From Streptomyces sp. cf386 (lineage in GTDB: Bacteria > Actinomycetota > Actinomycetes > Streptomycetales > Streptomycetaceae): a stretch of 64,000 nucleotides of DNA. The stretch covers positions 1 through 64,000 of the forward strand of contig NZ_FNHV01000019.1 in assembly GCF_900103585.1 (NCBI RefSeq). The letters are read 5' to 3'. Made by a program: the position numbers and the translations under genes. Below the pieces are notes generated by a model, which saw only the letters and a list, made by a program, of their open reading frames with translations, searched no databases and was not told the origin of the DNA. Shown one piece after another: positions 27,586 through 36,755 of the stretch. Position 1 is the stretch's first letter. The number at the start of each line of letters is the position of its first letter.

Positions 27586-28614
27586 ATGAATCCGAAACAC
27601 CCCGCCTGTCCACCCCGCGGAATGGAGCCCCAGCCCATCCCGCCCGACCCGAGCAGACACGACAAGGCCTGCGCGCGCCGGGAGCCGATGCGGTTGGTGC
27701 TGGCATGCTCAGCAGCGGGCATGCTGCTCACGGGCTGCTTCGCTGCCGGTGACAGCACAACCGGGGACCGGGGCGCACCTCCCCTGGCTCAGAGACCGGC
27801 AGTTACGGCGTCGGCGAAGAGCAAGCCGGCCCCGGCGCCGCCAGGCAGCCCCGGCACGCGGGCGTCGACCCAGGCTGAGGTAAGAAGCTCCCTCTCTCGC
27901 TTGCTCGAACCGATCCGGGCGCAGAGCGGCACCGAGGTGTCCGTCGCCGTTCTGGAGCCCGGGACCAGTCGGCGGGCGGTGTACGGCTCGCAGAGGCACA
28001 TCACCGCGAGCCTGGCGAAGGTGAATATTCTGGCGGCCCTGCTGCTGCGTGCCCAGCGCGAAGGACGGTCACTCACCTCGTGGGAGACCTCCACCGCCGC
28101 CTCGATGATCCAGAGCAGCGACAACGACTCCGCGGGTGCGCTGTGGCGGCGTATCGGCCGCGGCCCCGGTCTCACTGACGCCAACAAGGTCCTGGGGCTG
28201 ACCTCCACGGAGGCGGGATCGGGTTCCCACTGGGGCCTCACCCGCACTACAGCGACAGACCAACTCACCCTGCTGACCGCCGTGTTCGCCGACCGTTCAC
28301 CGCTCAGCGAGGCGTCACGCGACCTGATCCAGACCTTCATGGGCCGGATCGACGCCGACCAGGACTGGGGAGTGTCGGCGGAAGGCAGCCGTTGGCACCT
28401 CAAGAACGGCTGGGTGCAGCGCTCTCACTCGCAACGCTGGGCCATCAACAGCATGGGGCGGGTCGAAGCGCACGGGCGCACGTTCTACCTCGTCATCCTC
28501 TCGCACGGCAGCCCGAGCATGTCTCATGGCATCTCCGCTGTGGAGCGAGCCGCGCAGTCAGCCGTACATGCCTTTTGCCGTACTTCCCCTCCTGTGTCCC
28601 CGATCATCCGCTGA
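27586..28614 (+). CDS. Lipoprotein serine hydrolase (class A beta-lactamase fold)
   Basis: 342 residues from the ATG at 27586 (GAGG six bases upstream); the ATG at 27688 gives a more usual lipoprotein signal, MRLVLACSAAGMLLTGC, with a lipobox ending in C. The mature protein has a Ser/Pro-rich linker and a penicilloyl-serine hydrolase-like domain: SxxK as TASLAKVNILAALLL, SDN as QSSDNDSAGALW, and a third element HLKNGW in place of KTG. It resembles the Streptomyces serine hydrolases related to class A beta-lactamases; true beta-lactam hydrolysis is not implied because the ExxLN loop and KTG triad are atypical. The 3' end overlaps the convergent DUF1275 gene by 11 bases. Confidence 0.8.
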   Translation: MNPKHPACPPRGMEPQPIPPDPSRHDKACARREPMRLVLACSAAGMLLTGCFAAGDSTTGDRGAPPLAQRPAVTASAKSKPAPAPPGSPGTRASTQAEVRSSLSRLLEPIRAQSGTEVSVAVLEPGTSRRAVYGSQRHITASLAKVNILAALLLRAQREGRSLTSWETSTAASMIQSSDNDSAGALWRRIGRGPGLTDANKVLGLTSTEAGSGSHWGLTRTTATDQLTLLTAVFADRSPLSEASRDLIQTFMGRIDADQDWGVSAEGSRWHLKNGWVQRSHSQRWAINSMGRVEAHGRTFYLVILSHGSPSMSHGISAVERAAQSAVHAFCRTSPPVSPIIR

Positions 28615-29308
28615 GCTGCTTCCCCGGCGTCTGGCGGGACGCCGGATGAGCGACATAGCCCCCGATGCCGGTGAGCACCCCCGCCGCTGCGACCAGCAGC
28701 GCCGTGGTCAGGCCGACACGCAGCAGCAGCGCGCCGACGGCCGCGCCGCCGAAGACCGCCACCACGGCGTCGGCACGGTAGGGCTGGAAGGCGTCGGGTG
28801 TGCCACCGCCCAGGGTCGACTTTCTGATCCAGGTGACCAGGGTGCCGGTGACCAGCGTGGTGTTCAGGATCGCCCCGAGCCGCCACATCGTCGCGCTGCG
28901 CACCCCCATGGCCAGCGCCGTCAGCACGATCACAGCGTAGTGCCGGGGCACGAGATGACCTCTCACCGTCTCCAGACCGACCGCCGCCAGCGCAGCGGCC
29001 ACCAGCAGAACGGACGCGATGACGGCCGAGGCCAGCAGCCACCGGCGCAGGCGCGCAGCCGTGGCGACGCCGAGCCGGCTTCCGGTGACCGCGCCGACCA
29101 CGAACCCGCCCAGCGCCGTGAGCGAACCCAGCGGTGCCAGCCCCTCGCCACCGGCGAGCGCGAAGCCGAGGAAGAGGATGTTGCCCGTCATGAAGGCGGT
29201 GAAGACCTGACCCAGGCCCAGGAAGGCCACCGCGTCGACGATCCCGGTGACCGCGGTCAAGGCGATCAGCACCTTCGGCAGCGGGTCGGAACGAGCCGGC
29301 ACTGGCAT
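28604..29308 (-). CDS. DUF1275 (YoaK-type) integral membrane protein
   Basis: 234 residues starting MPVPARSDPLPK, with AAGGGA upstream of the ATG at 29308. Six predicted membrane segments carry the DUF1275 signatures ALTAVTGIVDAVAFLGLGQVFTAFMTGN, AVIVLTALAMGVRSATMWRLG and NTTLVTGTLVTW. The family is widespread and of unknown function, possibly transport. No operon partner is present. Confidence 0.88.
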   Translation of the reverse strand: MPVPARSDPLPKVLIALTAVTGIVDAVAFLGLGQVFTAFMTGNILFLGFALAGGEGLAPLGSLTALGGFVVGAVTGSRLGVATAARLRRWLLASAVIASVLLVAAALAAVGLETVRGHLVPRHYAVIVLTALAMGVRSATMWRLGAILNTTLVTGTLVTWIRKSTLGGGTPDAFQPYRADAVVAVFGGAAVGALLLRVGLTTALLVAAAGVLTGIGGYVAHPASRQTPGKQLSG

Positions 29309-29433
29309 ACGAGATCCCTTCTGCGGCCTGGTGATGTCGAAACCTGTCTTCAGCCACGCAAGTCGCAACCTGACAGACCCTCACCACACCACCCACCGCT
29401 CCCCCGCGCCACGCGGACTGCGCGCCTCGCCGA

Positions 29434-29907
29434 TCAGCCGGCGAACACCCTGCCTTCCTTCACGAGGTAGTGCGCCGGGCCGGAGCAGCCGATGGACGGT
29501 GTGACGAGCAGACTCACCGTCAGCGGCGCCGGTTCGATGCTCGCGGTCGTGAACTCGCAGACGGCGCCGCTGCCCGTCAGCGGGTACCAGAACCACCCGT
29601 CGACGTCGCCCACCGTGACCCGGTCCGACTCCTTCCACGCGCCCCTGGTCTGCGTGAAGACCTGCAGCCGCACGGAGGCGGCGTACTCGTCCTGCTCCGA
29701 CCGCACCGCGGTCAGCGTGATCTTGTAGTCGCTCCCCAGGACGGACGAGGCGATCTGCCGTGTCTGCGGTGCCGCGGCTTCGGCGCCTGCGGTTCCGGCG
29801 CCTGCCGTGCCGAGGACGCCCGCCATCAGGGCGGTGACGGCGGCGAGCGTGGTGCGGCGGGTGCGGTTGCCGCTGTGGTTGCGGTGGTGGTTGCTGGCCT
29901 GGCTCAT
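29434..29907 (-). CDS. Secreted small protein of unknown function
   Basis: 157 residues from MSQASNHHRNHSGNRTRR. A twin-arginine or Sec-type leader (RTRRTTLAAVTALMAGVLGTAGAGTAGAEA) precedes a ~110-residue domain, predicted beta-rich, with two cysteines (AVCEF, IGCSG) that may form a disulfide. It resembles small secreted Streptomyces proteins without an assigned family. The His/Asn-rich n-region is unusual for a signal peptide. Confidence 0.7.
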   Translation of the reverse strand: MSQASNHHRNHSGNRTRRTTLAAVTALMAGVLGTAGAGTAGAEAAAPQTRQIASSVLGSDYKITLTAVRSEQDEYAASVRLQVFTQTRGAWKESDRVTVGDVDGWFWYPLTGSGAVCEFTTASIEPAPLTVSLLVTPSIGCSGPAHYLVKEGRVFAG

Positions 29908-30039
29908 GTGTTCCCCCGTGGAACCGAGTTGTACCGGAAGGTCGGATTGGTTCGTACGGTGGTAGTGACCAGTCACCCGGCTTGAGGGTTGCACTGGGAA
30001 CGGCCGGGCGTCTGCGGTGGGACGTACCCCGTACGTCCC

Positions 30040-31458
30040 CTACGTCGTCCTGGACTTCGTCGGCACGCACAGCCAGGCCAGGCCCGCGGCGGTCAGGTAG
30101 GCGAGCGCGCCGATGGCCATGCTGATCCTCAGGCCGGTGTCGTAGTCGGTGGCCGTGGCGAGCAGGCTGCCGCCGAGCGCCACGCCGACGGCGCTGCCGA
30201 TCTGGCGGGCGGTGTTGAACAGGGCGGAGGCGGCGCCGGAGTACGCCGGTGGTGCGGCGCCCATCACGGTGGCGGTCGAGCCGGTCAGGGCGAAGGACGT
30301 GCCGAATCCGACCGCCATCATCGGCGCCACCAGCAGTGCGTAGGCGGGGTCCGCTCCGGCCGCGGCCCAGCCGGCGAGTCCGAGGCCGGCCAGGAGCATG
30401 CCGGTGATCACCAGGGGGCGGTCGCCGGTTCGGCGGGTCAGTCGCCCCGACAGTACGGAGGCGAACATGGTCATCGCGACCGCCGGGAACAGGGCCAGTC
30501 CGGTGCCGAGTGCGCTGTAGCCCCGCTGGTGCTGGAACTGGAGGCTGGCGGTGAACACCATGCCGTAGAAGCCGAAGTTGAACAGCAGTCCGATGGCCGC
30601 GCCGCCGCTCATCGCGCGAGAGCGCAGTAGGTCGAGGGGGAGGACGGGGGTACGGGCCAGGCGCTCGCGCGCGACGAAGGCCACGGCCGCCAGCGCGGCC
30701 AGTCCCACCCCGGCCAGCACCGCCGGGTCGGACCAGCCCCGTCGTCCGGCCTCGTTGAGTGCCGCGGTCAGCAGCGCCACCGCCGCTACGACCGCGCACT
30801 GCGCCGGCCAGTCCAGCGCCCGGTCGGCGCGCCTCGGTGAACGCCCCACGTGACGCAGCGTCAGCAGCACGCAGGCCACCCCGACCGGGAGGTTGACGAG
30901 GAACACCCAGCGCCACCCCACGGTGGACACGAGGAGCCCGCCCAGCAGCGGTCCGGCGGAGGCCGCGATGCCTGCCATCGAGCCCCACAGCCCGAAGGCC
31001 CGTGCGCGTAGGGCGGGCTCCGGGTAGGCCTGCTGCAGGAGGGCCAGGGATCCCGGCACGATCAGTGCCGCGCCGAGTCCTTCCACCAGTCGGGCCGCGA
31101 CGAGGAATGTGGCGTTGGGCGCGAGTGCGCAGGCGGCCGAGGCCAGCGTGAAGACCGTGACGCCCGAGCAGAAGATCCGGCGGTTGCCCAGGCGGTCGCC
31201 CAGCGCGCCGCCGGTCAGCAGGAATCCGGCGAAGACGAGGGTGTATCCGTCGGTGATCCACTGGACGCCTGTCAGGGAGGCCGACAGTTCCCGGCCGATC
31301 ACGGGTACGGCGACGTTGATGACCGTTACGTCCAGGATGACCATGAAGTACCCGGCGCAGACCGCCAGCAGTGGCGCCCTGGCGCCTCGATCTGGTTTCT
31401 CGGGCGTTCCGGGCGGGCGTGCGGGCTCACCGTCACCGGCGGACTCCGCGAACGCCAC
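30040..31458 (-). CDS. MFS drug exporter, DHA2 (EmrB/QacA) type
   Basis: 472 residues from the GTG at 31458. Membrane motifs of 14-helix drug:proton antiporters are present: MVILDVTVINVAVPVIGREL (motif D1), GALGDRLGNRR (motif A), RLVEGLGAALIVPGSLALL, and SAGPLLGGLLVSTVGWRWVFLVNLPVG (motif C). It probably exports a hydrophobic compound. The gene is transcribed divergently from the decayed ABC operon across ~100 bp. No TetR or MarR regulator lies next to it. Confidence 0.9.
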   Translation of the reverse strand: MAFAESAGDGEPARPPGTPEKPDRGARAPLLAVCAGYFMVILDVTVINVAVPVIGRELSASLTGVQWITDGYTLVFAGFLLTGGALGDRLGNRRIFCSGVTVFTLASAACALAPNATFLVAARLVEGLGAALIVPGSLALLQQAYPEPALRARAFGLWGSMAGIAASAGPLLGGLLVSTVGWRWVFLVNLPVGVACVLLTLRHVGRSPRRADRALDWPAQCAVVAAVALLTAALNEAGRRGWSDPAVLAGVGLAALAAVAFVARERLARTPVLPLDLLRSRAMSGGAAIGLLFNFGFYGMVFTASLQFQHQRGYSALGTGLALFPAVAMTMFASVLSGRLTRRTGDRPLVITGMLLAGLGLAGWAAAGADPAYALLVAPMMAVGFGTSFALTGSTATVMGAAPPAYSGAASALFNTARQIGSAVGVALGGSLLATATDYDTGLRISMAIGALAYLTAAGLAWLCVPTKSRTT

Positions 31459-31559
31459 GGCCTCAGCTCCATCTCGTTCGCGAGAAACGCACCAGACGTC
31501 ACATTATGGCCAGATTTCAGGTGGGACACCGAGTCGGGCGGGCGACCGGGGCGTCGTAG

Positions 31560-33146
31560 ACGATCCGACGGATACGGACGGCCGCGGTCACGGCGGCGGC
31601 GATACTCGCCGGCGTCACCGCCTGCTCAACCCCCGGCAGCGGCACGGGAAGCGGCGGCGCGGCCGACTCCGTGGTGATCGGGGTCGCCTCCGAGCCGGAG
31701 ACGCTCAGTCCGCTGCTCGGTTACGGCAAGGACGGCAACTCGAAGATCTTCGACGGTCTCCTCGCCCTGGATGCGGATCTGAAGTTGCGGCCGGCCCTGG
31801 CGAAGGCGCTGCCCGAGGTCGGCGGGGACGGGCTCACGTACACGTACACCCTGCGCGAGGGGGTGAAGTTCAGTGACGGTGAGCCGCTCACCTCCGCGGA
31901 CGTGGTCTTCACGTACCGGACGATCCTCGACGCGAAGACCAACAACACCTCCCGCAGCGAGCTGGACGCCGTCAAGGAGGTCCGGGCGGACGGCGACGAC
32001 AAGGTCGTCTTCACTCTCAAGTACCCCTACGCGCCCTTCGCCGGGCGCACCGTCCTGCCGATCGTCCCCGAGCATGTGGCCGGCGAACAGGACCCCCACA
32101 CCGGCTCCTTCAACACCGAGCCGATCGGTACCGGTCCCTATGTCCTCGCCTCCTGGAGCAAGGGCGAGAAGCTCACCTTCAAGGCCAACCCGGGCTACTG
32201 GGGCGGTGCGCCGAAGGTGAAGAAGGTGACCATGGCGGTCATCGAGGACGATGACGTGCGTGCCACCCGGCTGCGTTCGGGCGACCTCGACGGCGCGGTC
32301 CTGCCGCCCAATCTCGCCGCCACGTTCAAGGACGACGGGGCGAGGAAGACGTACGACGCGAAGACGTACGACTTCCGGACCGTCACCCTTCCCACCGCGA
32401 ACAGGGTCACCGGCGACCGAGCGATCCGCCGGGCCCTGGACGCCGCCGTGGACCGGCAGGCCATGGTCGACCAGATCCTCGACGGGGCGGGACGCCCGGC
32501 GTACGGGCCGTTGCCGGTGGACGATCCCTGGTTCGCGAAGGGCATCGAGCGCGACCAGGATCTGGCCGGGGCCGAGCGGATCCTGGAGCGGGCGGGCTGG
32601 GTGAGCGGCGACGGGGGCATCCGTGTCAGGGACGGGCTGCGTGCTTCGTTCGCCCTGCTGTACCCCTCGGGCGACAAGGTGCGCCAGGACCACGCCCTCG
32701 CCTACGCCTCCGACGCCAAGAAGGCCGGCATCGAGGTGAAGGTGGAGAGCGCCACCTGGGAGGTCATCGAGCCGCGGATGAAGGACGACGCGGTCCTCGC
32801 CGGCTTCGGCAGCAACGGCGACCCCGACTTCGGCCTGTACACCCTGCTGCACTCCTCCCTCGCCGGGGACGGCTTCAACAACATGGCCCGCTACGACAAC
32901 GCGGCCGTGGACAAGGCGCTCGACACCGGGCGCCGCAGCTCGCAGGCCGCGACCCGCGAGGCCGCCTACGACAGCCTTCAGCGCGAGCTCGTGAAGGACC
33001 CCGGCTACACCTTCCTCACCCACATCAACCACGAGTACGTCCTCGCCGACCGCTGGGACGGGCTGACCACGCAGGTCGAGCCGCACGAGCACGGCTTCGC
33101 CAGCGGCCCCTGGTGGAATCTCGAATCCTGGCGGCCCAAGCAGTGA
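31560..33146 (+). CDS. ABC transporter peptide/nickel-binding lipoprotein, start codon lost
   Basis: The protein begins in frame at 31560 with acg-atc-cga-cgg: TIRRIRTAAVTAAAILAGVTAC, a complete lipoprotein signal with a C-terminal lipobox cysteine. No ATG, GTG, TTG or CTG exists in frame between the TAG at 31557 and the GTG at 31671, which lies after the lipobox. The likely original ATG reads ACG. The mature part is a cluster-C binding protein (SBP family 5): VVIGVASEPETLSPLLG, KFSDGEPLTSADVVFTYRTILD, PIGTGPYVLASW, ANPGYWGGAPKV, RRALDAAVDR. It would deliver oligopeptides, nickel or similar ligands to the permease pair downstream, which is itself broken. The stop overlaps the permease start (GTGA). 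Confidence 0.82.
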   Translation, partial: TIRRIRTAAVTAAAILAGVTACSTPGSGTGSGGAADSVVIGVASEPETLSPLLGYGKDGNSKIFDGLLALDADLKLRPALAKALPEVGGDGLTYTYTLREGVKFSDGEPLTSADVVFTYRTILDAKTNNTSRSELDAVKEVRADGDDKVVFTLKYPYAPFAGRTVLPIVPEHVAGEQDPHTGSFNTEPIGTGPYVLASWSKGEKLTFKANPGYWGGAPKVKKVTMAVIEDDDVRATRLRSGDLDGAVLPPNLAATFKDDGARKTYDAKTYDFRTVTLPTANRVTGDRAIRRALDAAVDRQAMVDQILDGAGRPAYGPLPVDDPWFAKGIERDQDLAGAERILERAGWVSGDGGIRVRDGLRASFALLYPSGDKVRQDHALAYASDAKKAGIEVKVESATWEVIEPRMKDDAVLAGFGSNGDPDFGLYTLLHSSLAGDGFNNMARYDNAAVDKALDTGRRSSQAATREAAYDSLQRELVKDPGYTFLTHINHEYVLADRWDGLTTQVEPHEHGFASGPWWNLESWRPKQ

Positions 33147-33886
33147 GTTCCGCGCTGCCGTGGGGTGCGATGGCACGGCTGGCGGGGCGGCGGCTGCTGT
33201 TCGCCGTCCCGGTCCTCCTCGTCGTCACCTTCGGGGTGTTCGTGATCGCCGCCGCCTCGCCCTTCGACCCGGTCAAGGCGTATGCCGGAACCGCCGCGCT
33301 CGGCGCCGACGCGGAGACTCTGGAGCGGCTGCGGGAGAACCTCGGCGTGGACCGGCCGTTCACCGCCCGCTGGTGGGACTGGCTGACCTCCGCGTTCGGC
33401 GGCGACCTCGGTCAGTCGAGTGTGCTGCGGCAGCCGGTCGCCCAGGTGATCGGCGAACGCCTCGTCTGGTCCAGCCTGTTGTGCGCGGTGGCCTTCGTGG
33501 TGGCCGTTCTGACCGGTACCGCGCTCGGGGTCCTCGCCGCGGCCGTTCTGACCGGTACCGCGCTCGGGGTCCTCGCCGCCCGCCGTCCCGGATCGCCGGC
33601 CGACCGGGCCGTCACCTCGCTCGCGTACTGCCTGGAGGCGGCGCCCGTGTTCTGGCTCGCGCTGCTGGCCATCTGGTTGTTCGCCCTCCAACTGGGCGTG
33701 CTCCCGGCCGGGGGTCTCACCGACACCGCCAGCGAGGAGGTCACAGCGGGGCAGGTGGCGAGCCATCTGGTGCTGCCCGCCGGGGTGCTCGCCGTGTCCC
33801 AACTGCCCTGGTTCGCTTTGTACGTCCGTCAGGGCGTCGGCGACGCGCTCGCGGAGGACCCCGTACGCGGCGCCCGGGCCAGGGGG
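33143..33886 (+). pseudogene. DppB-type ABC permease, 3'-truncated
   Basis: Starts at the GTG at 33143 (VSSALPWGAMARLAGRRLLFAVPVLLVV), with typical DppB features: RLRENLGVDRPFTARWWDWL, GDLGQSSVLRQPV, and the membrane block ending LPWFALYVRQGVGDALAEDPVRGARARG. Family members continue ~70-80 residues with the EAA loop and two more helices. Here the sequence passes directly into the N-terminus of the second permease in another frame, so a deletion has removed the permease 1 end and the permease 2 start. A 39-bp tandem duplication adds 13 residues inside a membrane helix. The gene cannot make a full permease. Confidence 0.82.
33502..33579 (+). repeat. Perfect 39-bp tandem duplication inside permease gene
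   Basis: Two identical 39-bp units, each starting ggccgttctgaccggtaccg, lie at 33502-33540 and 33541-33579. They add 13 residues (AVLTGTALGVLAA twice) in frame within a predicted membrane helix. No divergence between copies, so the event is recent. Confidence 0.95.
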
Positions 33887-33887
33887 T

Positions 33888-34768
33888 CGAGCGGGAGAAC
33901 CCGCGGCGGAGCCGGTCTGGCGGTCCTACGGCAGAGACCGGCGTTCCACCCGGGTACTGCGGGTGCGGGTCTGCGCGGCCCTGCTGGCGGCGACCGTCCT
34001 CGCCGTGCTCCTCGTGCCGCCGCTGGTCCGGCTCGACCAGCAGGCCGTCGACCTGGCCGCCAAGCTGCTGCCCCCGAGCTGGGGCCATCCCTTCGGTACC
34101 GACGACCTCGGCCGGGACCTGCTGCTGCGCTGCGTCTACGGCCTGCGTGTCTCCCTGCTGGTCGGGGTGGCCGCCGCCCTGACCGCCACCGTGATCGGCA
34201 CCGCCGTCGGGGCCACCGCGGGGCGCTGGGCGGGTGGGTCGACCGGGGTGTGATGCGGGTCGTGGACACGATCTCGTCGGTGCCGCATCTGCTGCTCGGC
34301 ATCTTCATCGTGGCCATGTTCCGGCCCGGTGTGTGGCCGGTGGTGGTGTCGGTCGCGCTCACCCACTGGCTGTCGACCGCTCGGATCGTGCGTGCCGAGG
34401 TGCTCTCGCTGCGCGCACGCCCGTACATCGACGCCGCGGTGTCCGGGGGTGCGTCGCGGTGGCGGGTGCCCGTACGGCATCTGCTGCCCGCCGTGCTGCC
34501 CCAGGCCGCGCTGGCCGCCGTACTGATGGTGCCGCACGCCATGTGACACGAGTCGGCGCTGTCCTTCCTGGGGCTCGGGCTGCCGACGCACACGGCGAGC
34601 CTGGGCACGCTGATCCAGAGCGCGCGGGGCTCGCTGCTCGCCGGGCAGTGGTGGCCCACCCTGTTCCCGGGGCTGTTCATCATCGTGCCCACGCTGGCCA
34701 TCGCCGGGCTGGCCGGAGCCTGGCGGGAGCGGATCAATCCACGCCGCCGATCGGAGCTGATGCTGTGA
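33888..34768 (+). pseudogene. DppC-type ABC permease with frameshift and nonsense codon
   Basis: Sequence from 33888 encodes AEPVWRSYGRDRRSTRVLRVRVCAALLAATV and the DppC markers PFGTDDLGRDLLLRCVYGLRVSLLVGV. Near 34228-34237 one base is missing, and the frame must shift to continue as GGWVDRGVMRVVDTISSVPHLLLGIF and ARPYIDAAVSGGASRWRVPVRHLLP (EAA loop). A TGA at 34544-34546 sits where relatives have TGG (HAMxHESALSFLGLGLP), and the frame then runs to 34768. The start is missing because of the deletion described for permease 1. The stop overlaps the start of the first ATPase gene. Confidence 0.82.
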
Positions 34769-35781
34769 CGCCCGCCGATCCGACGCCCACCGAACGGGCT
34801 CCCACCGATCTGGCTCCCACCGGTCGACGCCCCGTGCTCTCGGTGCGCGGGCTGTCCGTGCGCTTCCTCATGCCCGCAGGGCGCCGCGTCGCTGCCGTGA
34901 CCGACGCGCACTTCGAGGTGGCGGCAGGCGAGTGTCTCGCCCTGGTCGGCGAGAGCGGCTGCGGCAAGTCGGTCCTCGCCTCCGCCCTGCTCGGGCTGCT
35001 GCCCGCCAACGCGCAGGCCGCGGGTGAGGCGCACCTCGGTGAGCTCGATCTGCTCGCCGCCGACGAGCGCACGCTCGCGCGGACGGTGCGGGGGCGCCTG
35101 ATCGGGCTGGTGCCGCAGAGCCCGGCCGCGCACCTCACGCCCGTGCGCACGGTCCGGTCCCAACTGGAGGAGACCGTCGGCGCGTTGACCGGCACCCGGG
35201 GGCGTCTTGCCGTGCGCGTCGCGGCGGAGGCGGCCGCGACCCGTGCCGCGTTCCGCGCCGACCACCTCGACCGCCACCCGCACGAACTCTCCGGCGGCCT
35301 CGCCCAGCGCGCCGCCACCGCCCTCGCCCTGGTCGGCGACGCGCCCCTGCTGCTCGCCGACGAACCGACCACCGGGCTCGACCGCGACCTCGTCGACCAC
35401 ACGGTCGACGAACTACGACGCCACATGGACACCGGCCGGCGGGCCCTGCTCATGATCACCCACGATCTGTCGGCCGCCGAGCGCATCGCCGACCGCGTGG
35501 CCGTGATGTACGCGGGGCGGATCGTGGAAATCGCGGACGCGGAAGCCTTCTTCGGCGCGCCCGGGCCCCGGCACCCTTACAGCCGAGGTCTTCTCCAAGC
35601 CCTGCCGGACCGCGCCTTCACCGCGATCCCCGGAATGCCGCCCGAACTGGGCGATCTCCCCGAGGGGTGCGCCTTCGCCGCACGCTGCGAGCGCGCCACC
35701 GACGCCTGCGGCGCCCTCCCGCCGACGACCGGCCACCTCGCCTGTCACCATCCGCACGTCCCGGAGGACCTGAGTGCTTGA
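34765..35781 (+). CDS. DppD-type ABC transporter ATPase
   Basis: 338 residues from the GTG at 34765. All nucleotide-binding motifs are intact: Walker A GESGCGKSVLA, Q-loop VPQSPAAHLTP, signature HELSGGLAQRAATALAL, Walker B LLLADEPTTGLD, and H-loop MITHDLSAAE. The C-terminal oligopeptide-transporter extension ends in FAARCERATDACGALPP, which in DppD relatives carries Fe-S-ligand-like cysteines. A low-complexity leader of repeated P-T-(E/D) precedes the domain. Its permease partners are broken, so the intact ATPase has either recently lost its function or serves another system. Confidence 0.9.
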   Translation: MTPADPTPTERAPTDLAPTGRRPVLSVRGLSVRFLMPAGRRVAAVTDAHFEVAAGECLALVGESGCGKSVLASALLGLLPANAQAAGEAHLGELDLLAADERTLARTVRGRLIGLVPQSPAAHLTPVRTVRSQLEETVGALTGTRGRLAVRVAAEAAATRAAFRADHLDRHPHELSGGLAQRAATALALVGDAPLLLADEPTTGLDRDLVDHTVDELRRHMDTGRRALLMITHDLSAAERIADRVAVMYAGRIVEIADAEAFFGAPGPRHPYSRGLLQALPDRAFTAIPGMPPELGDLPEGCAFAARCERATDACGALPPTTGHLACHHPHVPEDLSA

Positions 35782-36460
35782 ACTGCGCGCCATCACCGCC
35801 GGATACGACAGGAAGGCCCCCGTCGTCCGCAACGCCTCGCTGACCGTCGCCCCCGGTGAGGCGGTCGGTCTGCTCGGCCCCAGCGGCTGCGGCAAGTCCA
35901 CCCTCGCCCGCGTCGCGGCCCTGCTGCACCGTCCCGACGCCGGCACCCTGCTGCTCGACGGCGAACCCGTTCACCGCTGGCGCCATCGCGCCCCGCGCGC
36001 CAGGCGCACCGCCCTCGGCGTCGTCTTCCAGCAGCCCCGGCTCTCCGCCGACCCCCGGCTGCGGCTCACCGACCTGATCGCCGAGCCCCTGCGCGCCACC
36101 GGCCGCCGCGACGAAATACCGCAGCGGATCCCCGAGTTGGCCTCCTCCGTCGGCCTCACCCCCGACCTGCTGACCCGCCGCCCCCACGAAGTCAGCGACG
36201 GCCAACTGCAAAGGGCCTGCCTCGCCCGCGCCCTCGTCCTGCGCCCCCGCTGGCTGATCTGCGACGAGATGACCGCGATGCTCGACGCCTCCACCACCGC
36301 CGCGCTGGTCACGGCCGTCGAGGACTACCGCACCGCCAGGGGCGCGGGCCTTCTCGCCGTCGGCCACGACCAACTGCTCCTGGACCGCTGGTGCGACCGC
36401 ACCGTCCACTGGAAGGACCTGACCGCCGCGACAGACCCAGGGGCACCATCGCCGGGGTGA
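35774..36460 (+). CDS. DppF-type ABC transporter ATPase
   Basis: 228 residues, starting at a GTG that overlaps the dppD-type gene by eight bases. Motifs: Walker A GPSGCGKSTLA, Q-loop VFQQPRLSADPRL, a signature reading EVSDGQLQRACLARAL (S-D-G-Q instead of the usual S-G-G-Q), Walker B WLICDEMTAMLD, and H-loop AVGHDQLLLD. It is shorter than usual DppF proteins (~320) and lacks the C-terminal oligopeptide extension, resembling the compact NikE type. The variant signature is also seen in some relatives and need not abolish activity. Confidence 0.88.
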   Translation: MLELRAITAGYDRKAPVVRNASLTVAPGEAVGLLGPSGCGKSTLARVAALLHRPDAGTLLLDGEPVHRWRHRAPRARRTALGVVFQQPRLSADPRLRLTDLIAEPLRATGRRDEIPQRIPELASSVGLTPDLLTRRPHEVSDGQLQRACLARALVLRPRWLICDEMTAMLDASTTAALVTAVEDYRTARGAGLLAVGHDQLLLDRWCDRTVHWKDLTAATDPGAPSPG

Positions 36461-36480
36461 CCGAGGAAGAGCCGGCGCGC

Positions 36481-36696
36481 TCAGGGCTCCCACACCTCCG
36501 GACCCCCGCCCCGCCACTCGATCAGCCCGGACAGCCGTACGTACTCGGGATCCGCGTCCTCAATGCCCGCCCGGCGCAGAAACTCGGCCACGTCCAGGAG
36601 GCCGTACGCCATGCCCAGGAAATGATCGTCCACGCGGACCCGCCGGCCGCCGTCCTCGGCGGGCGGGTAGACGACGACGGGCTGCGTGCTTGCCAT
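36481..36696 (-). CDS. Small conserved actinomycete protein
   Basis: 71 residues: MASTQPVVVYPPAEDGG, then a compact helical region (DDHFLGMAYGLLDVAEFLRRAG) and SGLIEWRGGGPEVWEP. The codon pattern and sharp ORF boundaries support coding. It ends 20 bases after the convergent dppF-type gene. No motif with known function. Confidence 0.6.
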   Translation of the reverse strand: MASTQPVVVYPPAEDGGRRVRVDDHFLGMAYGLLDVAEFLRRAGIEDADPEYVRLSGLIEWRGGGPEVWEP

Positions 36697-36755
36697 GGCA
36701 CCAGGGTGCGGTGCGGGGCGCTCACGCGCATGCGGGGCGCGGGCTGCTCCCCCGG

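Noticed and set aside
35774..36460. S-D-G-Q signature of the second ATPase as an inactivating mutation
   Set aside because: Variation at this position occurs in functional ABC ATPases of this group and the other motifs are intact.
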